A stretch of 33,251 bases of DNA from a bacterium (GTDB lineage: Bacteria; Vulcanimicrobiota; Xenobia; Xenobiales; JADMJV01): assembly GCA_030149525.1 (NCBI GenBank), contig JASBRJ010000005.1:1-33251 (forward strand), written 5' to 3'. Under the pieces are notes generated by a model, which ran no database searches, was not told where the DNA came from, and worked only from the letters and a program-made list of their open reading frames with translations. The position numbers were made by a program, and so were the translations under genes. Within the stretch, counting starts at the first letter, position 1; each line of letters opens with the position of its first letter. Positions 1-8,100 of this stretch are shown one piece after another.

Positions 1-1
1 A

Positions 2-448
2 CTTGCCAGACTCCTCGGCAAAACCAGCGACGAGCTTGAGCATGATCGTATCCAGACAGCCCTGGAAGCGGCTCAAGAACTGGGATGCACGGTCTGTTAC
101 AAAGGCTCCCCCACGATCACGGCAAGCCCCGACCGTTCCGCCCCCAGGGCCTACGTGAATACCACGGGCAACCCCGTTCTCGCCCAGGGTGGCACCGGAG
201 ATCTCCTGGCCGGCATCATCGGAGCGTATCTCGCAGGCCACAACCACTTGGGTCCCTTTCAGGCAGCAACCTGCGGCGCTTACATCCACGGCCTGGCTGC
301 CGACCTCGCTGCAGAAATGACCCTCAAAATGGCCGACGCCTCCGGTCCTTGCAGCGTGAAAGGGTTAACTTCTCATCGAATAGCCGAATTAGTTCCTATT
401 GCCTACTCCAAAGCTGTAGGGAATCGAACATCTTTTCCAGTATTTTGA
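2..448 (+). CDS. nnr: NAD(P)H-hydrate dehydratase, C-terminal part (partial at window edge)
   Basis: The frame is open from the window edge and ends at TGA 446-448, giving the last 148 residues. The visible part matches the C-terminal YjeF/ribokinase-like domain of ADP/ATP-dependent NAD(P)HX dehydratase, which repairs hydrated NADH and NADPH in the cytoplasm. The diagnostic stretch is TTGNPVLAQGGTGDLLAGII. The NPxxAxGGTGD loop carries the catalytic Asp of the family, and upstream VCYKGSPTITASPD matches the lysine-containing substrate strand. The 5' end lies outside, so I cannot tell whether this is a bifunctional epimerase/dehydratase (Nnr) or a dehydratase alone (NnrD). The next gene begins 4 nt after the stop, so the two are probably co-transcribed. 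Confidence 0.85.
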   Translation, partial: LARLLGKTSDELEHDRIQTALEAAQELGCTVCYKGSPTITASPDRSAPRAYVNTTGNPVLAQGGTGDLLAGIIGAYLAGHNHLGPFQAATCGAYIHGLAADLAAEMTLKMADASGPCSVKGLTSHRIAELVPIAYSKAVGNRTSFPVF

Positions 449-452
449 CCTT

Positions 453-1637
453 ATGGGCACTCGTACATCAATCCGCATAGGAACCATACTCGATGGGACA
501 ATGAGAGAACGCCTCCCAGGGTATGAACGAGTGCTGGAAGAGTACACCTATCAATACCTTCTGTTCGGCTATCGAAAGCCGATTCTGGGCCACTACTACG
601 CCACCGTCCTGTTCCAGGCCGCCAAGACTTTCGGCGGCATCACCTGTGAGGTAGGCCTCTCTCGAAGCGAAGACTTCCCCTACTACCGCTGGTACGATAA
701 GCCCCATCTCGGCGTCTCGGGATTTCGGGCTCGAACCACCCATATCCTGAAAGGCCTGGAAGCAACCACGACCAAGCTCTACACAGGACCGGACGTTCTG
801 GTGGGACACATTATGGACCTGGTCTCGGAGGCCATCACCGCCGGCAACAAACTGATCGAGATGGCCATTCCCAGAGTTGCCAAGCAGTACCATCTATGGC
901 AACCGTTCTATGAAGAGTGGCTGTCGGAGGAAAGCAAAGCCCGGGAAGACGAGCAAGAATACCGCTATCCCCGGCTCATCGGCGAGAAAGTGTCCCGAGA
1001 CATCATTCACGACTGCCTGCGAAGCGGTCGGTTCGACAGCTTTCTCGGACCCAAGAAATTTCGCTACCGCGATCGACGCTTCTTCAACTGCCATGTCTAC
1101 TTGCTGGCCAAAGCTCTGGCCTTTGAAGAGCCGCCGGAGCCGGACGACATGGGTGAAATAACTATCGACCCGGAGCAACATCCGGAAAAAATCCTCTTCG
1201 ACCCCATCGGAGCGATATCGGGAAGAAGCGAACAACCTGAGGCTTTCGAGCTCTCCCAGGGGATCCTTAAACGAGTTCCCGAGTGGGCTTTTCTTCGATC
1301 CTTCGCCGCCCTGGAAGCCTTGTTCGACGCCCCTATCGTAGACCTGGACAAAGTCAAAAGGCATGTGGGCTTACCGGCCAAAGAGGAAGAGAAACCGAAA
1401 CAGGTGGGAATATCGCTCGACGATCTCTACAGTGACACTCTGGTCGCGGGAACCGGCAGCATCGGTGGAGCAGCCCCGGAGCCGGGCCAAGCCCCGCGCT
1501 ATACAGCCCCTCCCAAACCTAAGATGGGCAAAGATAGAATAGACCCGTTTGAACTCTTTCTGGACTACATTGAAGGAAAGAGCTCAGCTCCTGAGCCTGA
1601 CACCTTCGACTTTCTCGGCGCCCAACTCGGCCTTTAG
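453..1637 (+). CDS. Uncharacterised soluble protein, 394 aa
   Basis: I do not recognise a family. The frame is open for 394 codons, codon use is like the neighbours, and it begins 4 nt after the NAD(P)HX dehydratase stop. There is no signal peptide or membrane segment. The first ~240 residues are rich in aromatic and charged residues (for example YHLWQPFYEEWL and KKFRYRDRRFFNCHVYLL) and look like a compact mainly helical domain. Residues ~320-394 are low-complexity, Pro/Gly/Lys-rich and probably disordered, ending in an acidic FELFLDYIEG-type segment. No strong ribosome-binding site precedes ATG 453. A second in-frame ATG lies at 501, so the start is uncertain. Placement after a metabolite-repair gene suggests an operon but no specific role. 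Confidence 0.72.
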   Translation: MGTRTSIRIGTILDGTMRERLPGYERVLEEYTYQYLLFGYRKPILGHYYATVLFQAAKTFGGITCEVGLSRSEDFPYYRWYDKPHLGVSGFRARTTHILKGLEATTTKLYTGPDVLVGHIMDLVSEAITAGNKLIEMAIPRVAKQYHLWQPFYEEWLSEESKAREDEQEYRYPRLIGEKVSRDIIHDCLRSGRFDSFLGPKKFRYRDRRFFNCHVYLLAKALAFEEPPEPDDMGEITIDPEQHPEKILFDPIGAISGRSEQPEAFELSQGILKRVPEWAFLRSFAALEALFDAPIVDLDKVKRHVGLPAKEEEKPKQVGISLDDLYSDTLVAGTGSIGGAAPEPGQAPRYTAPPKPKMGKDRIDPFELFLDYIEGKSSAPEPDTFDFLGAQLGL

Positions 1638-1678
1638 TCGATCCTGCCACTGAGCGAATCAGCGATTCTTGAGTGCTC

Positions 1679-2899
1679 CTAGAGCCAGCCCATCAGAGGC
1701 GTTTCATCATCCATATCGCTCTCAGAGGTGGGGGGAGCCAATTCCAACTGGGAAGGTCGAGACACCTCCAACTGTTCTGCTTCCACTAACTTAAGAGCGT
1801 CGTCGTAGTTCACCAAACCCACCTCGATCATTCGGGACAGATGACGGCCGAGAGTCTGCATTCCGAAGTGGGTCATGAGACGATGAATTTCGCTCAGGTC
1901 GGCGCGCTGGATCGCCTCTCGCACATCGCGATTACATTCCAGAATCTCGTGGGCGGGAACCTGACCTCGACCATCGGCACGGTCGACCAGGTTCTGACAC
2001 ACCACCAGGCGCAGAACCCGAGCCACCAGCATCCGGAGACGATTGTTACCCGGATCGAAGGCTGACAGAAAATTGTCCACCGCGCGAACAGCGCTTGAGC
2101 CGTCGAGCATAGCTACCACCAGGTGACCTCCGGCAGCCGCTTGCAGTAAGACTTCGGCCGTTTCCGGGTCGGGGATGCCACCCACGCAGAGGATGTCGGG
2201 GTCTTGCTGCACGGCGATACGGACGGCACGCGCGAAGGATCGGGTATCGGAACCCACTTCCCGCTGGACAACCACCGACCGCTCAGAGTTGTGCCAAAAC
2301 TGAACAATAGGCTCCACCGAGACAATTCGGCTCACCTGCTGGTGATTGATATATTGAATCAAAGAGGCATAGGTGTTGAACTTGCCGCTTCGGGGTCGCC
2401 CGGTGAGCAGCATCAGCCCGCCCTCCTTCGACCCCAGGAAACTCTCTACCGAACTACCGGAGAGACCCAACTCGACCAATTTAGGTATGTCGGTACGAAT
2501 ACGTCGAATCGAAAGCGCCGGACATCCGCGCTCGAGGTACGCATGGATCCGGAAACCGTTGTCCCCGTCGATGAGGTTGAGATCGAGCTCTTGGCCCGTA
2601 TAGACATGGCGCATCTGCTCATGAGAAAGGCAGGCGCCTACGAGGTATCGGCAGTCAGCAGGCGTGAGGGACTCTTCGGTGAGCGCAAGGAGCTTATCTC
2701 CGGCTCGGATGAGAGGCGGAGATCCGGCGTTGATGTGCAAAAAACTGCCACGGAGTCGTGCAAACTCTTGCAAAAGCTCGTCAAAAGCAAACTGAGGCGG
2801 TAACGCCTCAAGTCCAAACTGATGCTGCATCAGCCTCACCATGGAATCTACAGATTCCCTGAGGGCTGTCAGCTCTCGTATTGTCGTATCTTCAATCAC
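1679..2899 (-). CDS. PilT/GspE-like protein with altered ATPase motifs
   Basis: The 406-residue product aligns by eye along the length of type IV pilus retraction ATPases (PilT/PilU; secretion ATPase superfamily). An N-terminal PAS-like domain has LHINAGSPPLIRAGDKLLAL (about 54-73), like the PilT DLHLTAGSPPMIR motif, and the RecA-like core follows. Key residues differ. Walker A is GRPRSGKF (167-174), with Phe where Ser/Thr normally follows Lys. The Asp box is SVEPIVQFWH (194-203), without the usual ED pair. Walker B is DPDILCVGGIPD (233-244), with Gly241 in place of the catalytic Glu. The His box GHLVVAMLDGSSA (258-270) lacks the HT pair. The family fold looks intact, so I infer a regulatory or scaffold paralogue rather than an active motor. 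The start is GTG with a weak ribosome-binding site; ATG at residue 20 is an alternative. It lies 18 bp downstream of rpoZ. No other pilus gene is visible. Confidence 0.85.
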   Translation of the reverse strand: MIEDTTIRELTALRESVDSMVRLMQHQFGLEALPPQFAFDELLQEFARLRGSFLHINAGSPPLIRAGDKLLALTEESLTPADCRYLVGACLSHEQMRHVYTGQELDLNLIDGDNGFRIHAYLERGCPALSIRRIRTDIPKLVELGLSGSSVESFLGSKEGGLMLLTGRPRSGKFNTYASLIQYINHQQVSRIVSVEPIVQFWHNSERSVVVQREVGSDTRSFARAVRIAVQQDPDILCVGGIPDPETAEVLLQAAAGGHLVVAMLDGSSAVRAVDNFLSAFDPGNNRLRMLVARVLRLVVCQNLVDRADGRGQVPAHEILECNRDVREAIQRADLSEIHRLMTHFGMQTLGRHLSRMIEVGLVNYDDALKLVEAEQLEVSRPSQLELAPPTSESDMDDETPLMGWL

Positions 2900-2917
2900 T
2901 GAAGCTATTGGCGAGAT

Positions 2918-3214
2918 TTAGTCGTCTAAGAGCTGGGGAGTTCCCAAAGCGGCAGCCAGTGCTGCGGCTTGCGCATCCTCGTGAGAAACGCGAGGCGAGG
3001 CTTCGGATTCTCCGTCTCTGATACGAACTTTATTATTGTAAATCTCGTGAAGAGCAACCGTGACCGGTTTCTTGGCGTCTACGTCTACCAGAGCAGGGCT
3101 ACCGTCGTTCAGCTGCCTGGCTCTCTTGAGGGCTAGAGTGACCAGAACAAACTTGTTCTTAAGGCCGATCTCCTGGTCATGCAACATGACGTCCAAATTC
3201 GGTTCGACTAGCAT
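2918..3214 (-). CDS. rpoZ: DNA-directed RNA polymerase subunit omega
   Basis: The 98-residue product has the omega fold signature: KNKFVLVTLALKRARQL (about 19-35), then residues around 38-54 ending in KKPVTVALHEIYNNKV. Omega helps assemble and stabilise beta-prime in core RNA polymerase and, in many bacteria, forms part of a ppGpp site. The frame is open further upstream to 3316. I chose ATG 3212-3214 because GGAG sits 5 nt before it and the family alignment starts there. The C-terminal ~28 residues are an acidic Ala-rich tail. It lies between the 616-residue membrane protein and the PilT-like gene on the same strand. The usual gmk neighbour is absent. Confidence 0.9.
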   Translation of the reverse strand: MLVEPNLDVMLHDQEIGLKNKFVLVTLALKRARQLNDGSPALVDVDAKKPVTVALHEIYNNKVRIRDGESEASPRVSHEDAQAAALAAALGTPQLLDD

Positions 3215-3369
3215 TGTTTCTCCATATCTTCTCTGCTCGTTCCGTTCGAACGAGGGAATACCGTTCCACACGTGCGCCCCACCGGCTATCGCCGAACATA
3301 GGACGGTTCCGAACAAATATGCGACAGACTGCGGTTATCCTGCAGAGTCAGCTATTTTCATGGGGTTTC

Positions 3370-5220
3370 TTAACGAATATCATCCAGAGAAATGAGATCG
3401 GCCTCCGCCCATCGCCCTCCAGCTCTCTCAATACCGACCCAACTGCCCCCACTTGACTCGATGACGAAGCGTTCCCCCCCATCCTCGTAGACATGATAGA
3501 GGATAGCCCCCCGCCCGCCTCTTCCGGAAGCCTCTCCCAGAATCGCCGCCACATCGCCGTCCTCAGGAACCAGGCTCTTTCCGTCGTATTCGAGCGGACG
3601 ACCGCTCATGCGCAACATTCTTCCCTGAGAGTCGAATTGAGCCGAAAACTTCCCTAGTCGAAGCAACTTTCGGCCTTTCCAATAGGGGTTATCTTTCAAA
3701 TATTTATCCGTTTTAGCAGGCTCGGTCACCTCCGCGCCGGGTTGATCCTTGAGAGAGTCCAACGTCTGTCCGAACTTCACTCCGGCAATCGAAACTCTCA
3801 GGTCTTCAGGAGAGGCCGCGCCCCCTCTTCCGGGGAGGGACTTCCCAGTACCAAAGAATCCGGAGAGCCCTAGAAGGAAAACGAAAAACACCAGTGTGGC
3901 CAGGGCTTTCTTTCCCAAACCACTGTCCGGCTTCGGCTCCAAATCCGGCTGCTCGGGCGTCTTCGCCGTCGGCCTCCGTCCCATCAACTCGTCGGGCTCC
4001 ACCCAATCTTGAGGACGTGGGAAGGCGATCGCTTCGGGACGCAGGCCGGGCTCTTCCGTCGCGCACTCCCTTTTCCAGGATTGCAAGGCGTCGGAGGGCG
4101 GTTCTCCCTCGAACACTTGGTAAAGAAAGAGATACCAGTTGCTCAGAGCCATGCGTCTCAACTCACCGGACTCCGCTCCCATCTCTTTCAGAACCGACTC
4201 CATAACACTGTTCACGCCTAATTCAGCTTGATGAACATCGGGATTGAGAGAATGAAAGTAGGCAGATATCTGACGATAACTGAGATAGTCGGTCTTGCCG
4301 ACGTTGCCCGACTCGATGGCCTCGATGCCGATCTGCAAAACAGGGTCCGGAGACTGACCTAGCCAGACTCTTTGGGCGGCCTGGTCGTTGCCGTTGGAAA
4401 TCTCGGCCAGAAGGACGCCAAGGGCTATCTTCGCCGCCCACAGAGACGTCACGCTCTTTCCAGCCATCAGCTCTCCGGCCAGCGAATAGTAGTGGCTTCG
4501 CGCTTCTTCGTTGCGACCTTGAGCCAGCAGTTCGTTGGCTCGCTGACCTGCCTCGAGACCAACTTCTCCCTTCGGTTGCTGAGAAAGGACCTGGAAGCAG
4601 GCGATTCGATTCTTGTCGTAAGTCCACAGCCTTACCATTTGGCCATCGGGAACGTCCCGGGGTGGGCAGAATTGCTGATGAGTGCCCAAACCAGGTGTAG
4701 AGGGATCTATCTGAAGCTCCTGACCTGCCACTTTCCATCGACCGTCGGCCGTTCGAGAAACCCGACCCTGTAGGGGCGGAACCCCCTCAACATCACCAAT
4801 TTTGAGAAGGGCGTGGAGAGTCTCCGGCTCCACCACAAGATCGACTTTTCGCCTGAGATGAAGAAGCCTCAACAGAAGGCGGGCATTCTGTTTGGCAGGT
4901 CGCACGAGAGAGACCTGAAGCCTCACCGGTTTTGGCGGCAGTGACCCCAGGCGAAGGACATCTTGCTCCTCGACACTCTCGGCCCGTTGAATCCCCTGCT
5001 CAACCAGGATCAAAAGGTGGCGTAACTCTTCAGGGCTGTAGATAACCTGTGGCTCAAAACCGCCGTGCTTGGCCCTGAAACGAAGATACACACAGTTGGA
5101 AATTCCAACGTTGCCAAACTCCAGCTCCCCGGTAGGAGATTGGATACTGCCTATAGGCCCTAGAATATCATCCACAGAGTCCACTTCGCAGCCCGCAGCC
5201 TCTCTCCTCGACCCCAACAC
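3370..5220 (-). CDS. Uncharacterised single-pass membrane protein, 616 aa
   Basis: I recognise no family. Residues ~20-430 form a cytoplasmic part without a signal peptide. It includes a helical Leu/Arg-rich stretch (about 112-125) and a TPR-like helical region (about 222-375, with ANELLAQGRNEEARSHYYSLAGE). One hydrophobic segment spans about 438-456 (ALATLVFFVFLLGLSGFF). After it come a Gly-rich linker and an extracytoplasmic domain (about 472-616). That domain has two loosely repeated motifs, GVKFGQTLDSL (480-490) and DVAAILGEAS (556-565), reminiscent of small periplasmic beta/alpha repeats. The start is GTG at 5220 with little Shine-Dalgarno signal. GTG at 5184 (residue 13) is an alternative, with GAGGAGAGAGG about 14 nt upstream. 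It heads the rpoZ/PilT-like strand and is divergent from ftsK. Confidence 0.75.
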   Translation of the reverse strand: MLGSRREAAGCEVDSVDDILGPIGSIQSPTGELEFGNVGISNCVYLRFRAKHGGFEPQVIYSPEELRHLLILVEQGIQRAESVEEQDVLRLGSLPPKPVRLQVSLVRPAKQNARLLLRLLHLRRKVDLVVEPETLHALLKIGDVEGVPPLQGRVSRTADGRWKVAGQELQIDPSTPGLGTHQQFCPPRDVPDGQMVRLWTYDKNRIACFQVLSQQPKGEVGLEAGQRANELLAQGRNEEARSHYYSLAGELMAGKSVTSLWAAKIALGVLLAEISNGNDQAAQRVWLGQSPDPVLQIGIEAIESGNVGKTDYLSYRQISAYFHSLNPDVHQAELGVNSVMESVLKEMGAESGELRRMALSNWYLFLYQVFEGEPPSDALQSWKRECATEEPGLRPEAIAFPRPQDWVEPDELMGRRPTAKTPEQPDLEPKPDSGLGKKALATLVFFVFLLGLSGFFGTGKSLPGRGGAASPEDLRVSIAGVKFGQTLDSLKDQPGAEVTEPAKTDKYLKDNPYWKGRKLLRLGKFSAQFDSQGRMLRMSGRPLEYDGKSLVPEDGDVAAILGEASGRGGRGAILYHVYEDGGERFVIESSGGSWVGIERAGGRWAEADLISLDDIR

Positions 5221-5284
5221 GACCCAAGAGTTATAAAGAAAGGAAACTCAAGGAATGAGAAACCGTTGACAGAAATTCAACGCC

Positions 5285-7792
5285 ATGGCAGAGCCTTCTC
5301 AAGAACTCCTGGACGCCGTCGAGGCGCCTGATACAACGCAATCAACCCGCTCACGAGGCAAAAAGTTTGCTCGCAACCGCGAAAAGGCGCCCGAGGGACC
5401 AACCGAGTATCAACACGGCCGCCCCTTGCTGTGCGACCTCTGGAGCATCCCCAATAAGCGTCGGATTCAGATCGGCTTTGTGGGCCTGGCCTTCATAGTT
5501 CCTTTCGTTTCCCTCACCCTGGTCTATCCGGAATGGACCGGGCATATCGGAATGAGGATGAGCCTGGGTCTTTTCTCACTTTTCGGACAAGCCGCCCTAT
5601 TGATGCCTTTGCTGGTTCTGTACGGCGTTCTCTCCTGTGCCGGTTTCCGAGCCTTGAGAAAAACCGACTCCCGGTTCGTACTTCCTCTCTTTCTGACCCT
5701 GGTTCTGACCGCCGAACGATGGTCGGGGTCAGGGGCCTGGTTGGGCTCTATCCTTGACCGCGCACTGGTCGCCGCCCTTGGGCCGGGAGGCGCTTGGTTG
5801 ATGACGGGCACTTTGCTCTGCCTGGTCACGGCAGCCTTTCTCCCTCGAGCCAAGAACGAAGTGATTCAATTCGTCTCCATCGGTGTGGAGCATGCTCACG
5901 AGATGCGATTAAGGCTAAGAAATTGGTGGCTCGAGTTCACTACATCGGAGCCCGAAGAAAAAGAGCCTGAAGAGCATCACCAAGCCGAGATTCCGGTTGC
6001 TCCAGCCTCAACAAAGCCCAAAGCGGAGTTGCCGCCGACCTTCTTCGATCATCGAAGTCGAGTCGCAACACCTCAACAGGAAGTGGTTGAAACATCGGCT
6101 CTGTCTGAGCCTCCAAAAGAGGAGACTCCTGTGGCAAACGACACCGTAGAAGAGCAGCCCCCGACCTTGGAAATTCCCCAGCCACCGCCGGCTCCGACGG
6201 TCCTAAAAAAGCCGGAAGTCGAAGCCGAACCATGCTCGGAAAACCCTAACATTCTCCGCTTCGCGGACCCGGAAGAGATTGAAGACAGCCTTGAAATCTC
6301 GAAGCCGAATCTCACTAAGGACGAAGAAGCAGAGCTTGCCGTCCCAAGAGCCCGGGTCTTTGAACTGCCTCCCCTGGTGTTGCTCGATGATGTTCCCTAT
6401 TCTGAGCGTCACGCTCCTACGGAAGACAAGTCGCAAGCTCTGCTGGACGCCCTCGATGCCTTCGGCGTGAAGGCGAAACTCTTGCAAATTGTCCGCGGAC
6501 CGACCGTCACCCGTTATGAACTCCAACCCGCACGGGGCGTGAAGGTGTCGAAGTTCACTTCCTTGACCAACGATATCGCTCTGGCTCTGGCTTCCACTGC
6601 TGTTCGCATCGAGGCTCCGATTCCGGGAAAGAGCGCAATCGGCATCGAGATCCCGAACAAACATACCGATCTGGTGGTTCTCAAGGACATCCTCAGAGAT
6701 TCGGTGTTCACCCAATCCAAAGGCTTGACTGTCGCTTTGGGTAAAGACCTCAGCGGGCGCCCGGTGGTGACCGACCTGCAGAAAATGCCTCACCTCCTGG
6801 TAGCCGGTACCACCGGGTCTGGAAAATCGGTGTGTGTTAACGGGCTTATCGTTTCCCTGCTCTATCGCTTCACGCCTGACCAGCTGCAGTTAATGATGGT
6901 CGACCCCAAACAGGTGGAACTCTCGGTCTATGAGGACATTCCCCACCTGGTGGGATTCTCCGATGGGGACAAGGGCGAGATTATCGTTGACCCCAAAAAA
7001 GCGGCCCAAGCCCTCCATCAGGTGGTCGGGCTTATGGAAGAGCGATATCGAGTCTTTGCTGAGAATAAGGTTCGAAATCTGGCCGAGTACAACAAGAAGT
7101 TCGAAGACGAGCAGATGCCCTGGTTTGTGGTGATTATCGACGAGCTGGCCGACCTCATGATGGTGGCCTCGAAGTCTGTGGAAACGTCTATCTGTCGGAT
7201 CGCCCAAAAGGCGCGAGCCGCAGGCATTCACCTGGTCCTCGCCACTCAACGTCCTTCGGCCGATGTTATCACCGGCCTCATCAAGGTCAACATCCCCTCC
7301 CGAGCAGCGTTTGCCGTCTCCTCTCAGGTCGACTCACGAGTCATCCTGGACTCGGGTGGCGCCGAGCATCTGCTGGGAAAAGGTGACATGTTGTTCTTGC
7401 CGGTGGACGCTTCCGACCCCAAACGGCTTCAGGGGTCTTACGTGGGCAATGAAGAGATTGCAAGAGTTGTGGAGTTCTGGAAAGGACAGGGTCTGCCCGA
7501 CAACCGAATCGAATTCGACTACGAGGAAGACATCCTCACTGAAGACGACGACTCCGATGACGACGACTCTGATGACGCTCTCATTCAAGAGGCTTTGCGC
7601 GCCATGCTGGAGCGAAAACAGGCCTCGGCGTCTATGCTTCAGACTCAACTGAAGGTAGGGTACGCGCGCGCGCGACGACTGCTCATCGCCATGGAAAAGA
7701 AGGGTTGGGTTGGTCCACCCGAGGGCAGCAAACCTCGAAAAATCCTCTACTCCGGTCCTCCCCCAGGGAGCGATGGCGCCGGCTCAGACTAA
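5285..7792 (+). CDS. ftsK: DNA translocase FtsK/SpoIIIE
   Basis: FtsK is a membrane-anchored hexameric motor that pumps chromosomal DNA through the closing septum. The 835-residue product has an N-terminal membrane domain with about four hydrophobic segments (roughly 62-80, 93-120, 131-145, 165-186). An acidic Pro-rich linker follows (about 220-350). The alpha/beta motor (about 360-735) has Walker A GTTGSGKS (508-515) and Walker B WFVVIIDE (613-620), and the family strings QLQLMMVDPKQVELSVY and LVLATQRPSADVITGLIK. A winged-helix gamma domain (about 766-825), which reads KOPS-type polar sequences in characterised relatives, closes the protein. An acidic run of Asp, Glu and Ser (about 753-764) joins motor and gamma. 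ATG 5285 has a poor ribosome-binding site. A TTGACA at 5266 is too close to the start to be its -35. Confidence 0.96.
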   Translation: MAEPSQELLDAVEAPDTTQSTRSRGKKFARNREKAPEGPTEYQHGRPLLCDLWSIPNKRRIQIGFVGLAFIVPFVSLTLVYPEWTGHIGMRMSLGLFSLFGQAALLMPLLVLYGVLSCAGFRALRKTDSRFVLPLFLTLVLTAERWSGSGAWLGSILDRALVAALGPGGAWLMTGTLLCLVTAAFLPRAKNEVIQFVSIGVEHAHEMRLRLRNWWLEFTTSEPEEKEPEEHHQAEIPVAPASTKPKAELPPTFFDHRSRVATPQQEVVETSALSEPPKEETPVANDTVEEQPPTLEIPQPPPAPTVLKKPEVEAEPCSENPNILRFADPEEIEDSLEISKPNLTKDEEAELAVPRARVFELPPLVLLDDVPYSERHAPTEDKSQALLDALDAFGVKAKLLQIVRGPTVTRYELQPARGVKVSKFTSLTNDIALALASTAVRIEAPIPGKSAIGIEIPNKHTDLVVLKDILRDSVFTQSKGLTVALGKDLSGRPVVTDLQKMPHLLVAGTTGSGKSVCVNGLIVSLLYRFTPDQLQLMMVDPKQVELSVYEDIPHLVGFSDGDKGEIIVDPKKAAQALHQVVGLMEERYRVFAENKVRNLAEYNKKFEDEQMPWFVVIIDELADLMMVASKSVETSICRIAQKARAAGIHLVLATQRPSADVITGLIKVNIPSRAAFAVSSQVDSRVILDSGGAEHLLGKGDMLFLPVDASDPKRLQGSYVGNEEIARVVEFWKGQGLPDNRIEFDYEEDILTEDDDSDDDDSDDALIQEALRAMLERKQASASMLQTQLKVGYARARRLLIAMEKKGWVGPPEGSKPRKILYSGPPPGSDGAGSD

Positions 7793-7795
7793 TCG

Positions 7796-7823
7796 AAAGG
7801 TCGCTTCGAAGAGCGACCTTTTT
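7796..7823 (+). terminator. Rho-independent terminator after ftsK
   Basis: A 10-bp perfect stem (AAAGGTCGCT at 7796-7805 pairs with AGCGACCTTT at 7812-7821) with a 6-nt loop runs into five T residues at 7819-7823. It begins 4 nt after the ftsK stop. The A-rich left flank means it may also act on the opposite strand, where the small minus-strand ORF ends at 7831. Confidence 0.8.
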
Positions 7824-7830
7824 CGTGTGC

Positions 7831-7956
7831 TTATCGCAGGAAGTCGGAGACGGTCGTGGCTAGAGCGGTGATGTTTGTCAGACAGAGAAACCAGGCAATC
7901 ATTGCCACGGAAAACACGGCTAGGCCGTCCTGATAAATATCCGGTGAGTCATTCAT
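7831..7956 (-). CDS. Possible 41-aa small membrane protein
   Basis: An ATG-initiated frame of 41 codons ends at TAA 7831-7833, 8 bp from the ftsK terminator hairpin. The predicted peptide has a polar N-terminus (MNDSPDIYQD) and one hydrophobic helix (about residues 11-32, including FSVAMIAWFLCLTNIT). No recognisable family. The ribosome-binding site is weak. It follows the 134-residue membrane protein on the same strand, so it could be the last gene of that unit. The ATG overlaps, as ATGA, the stop of an open frame that runs across the upstream spacer. Length and weak initiation signal leave this tentative. Confidence 0.3.
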   Translation of the reverse strand: MNDSPDIYQDGLAVFSVAMIAWFLCLTNITALATTVSDFLR

Positions 7957-8100
7957 AGCTTCATCATGAGGCCGTAGCGGAGAAAGAAGAAGCTAAAAAG
8001 GTCTGCACCCGGGGCATCCTGTCTGCTCCTATCCTCTGAAGCCGTAGGCCCGTCGATGGAAGAACCGTTCCCCACGGCAATTCGATATCTCAGGTTCCTG

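Noticed and set aside
1646-1678. Hairpin GAATC/GATTC between the convergent genes
   Set aside because: Only a 5-bp stem and no T run on either strand.
3243-3252. CGTTCGAACG palindrome upstream of rpoZ
   Set aside because: Perfect but short, it does not match the lexA-proximal sites, and I saw no second copy.
5266-5271. TTGACA as a -35 for ftsK
   Set aside because: It is only 14 bp before the ATG, leaving no room for a -10 and start site.
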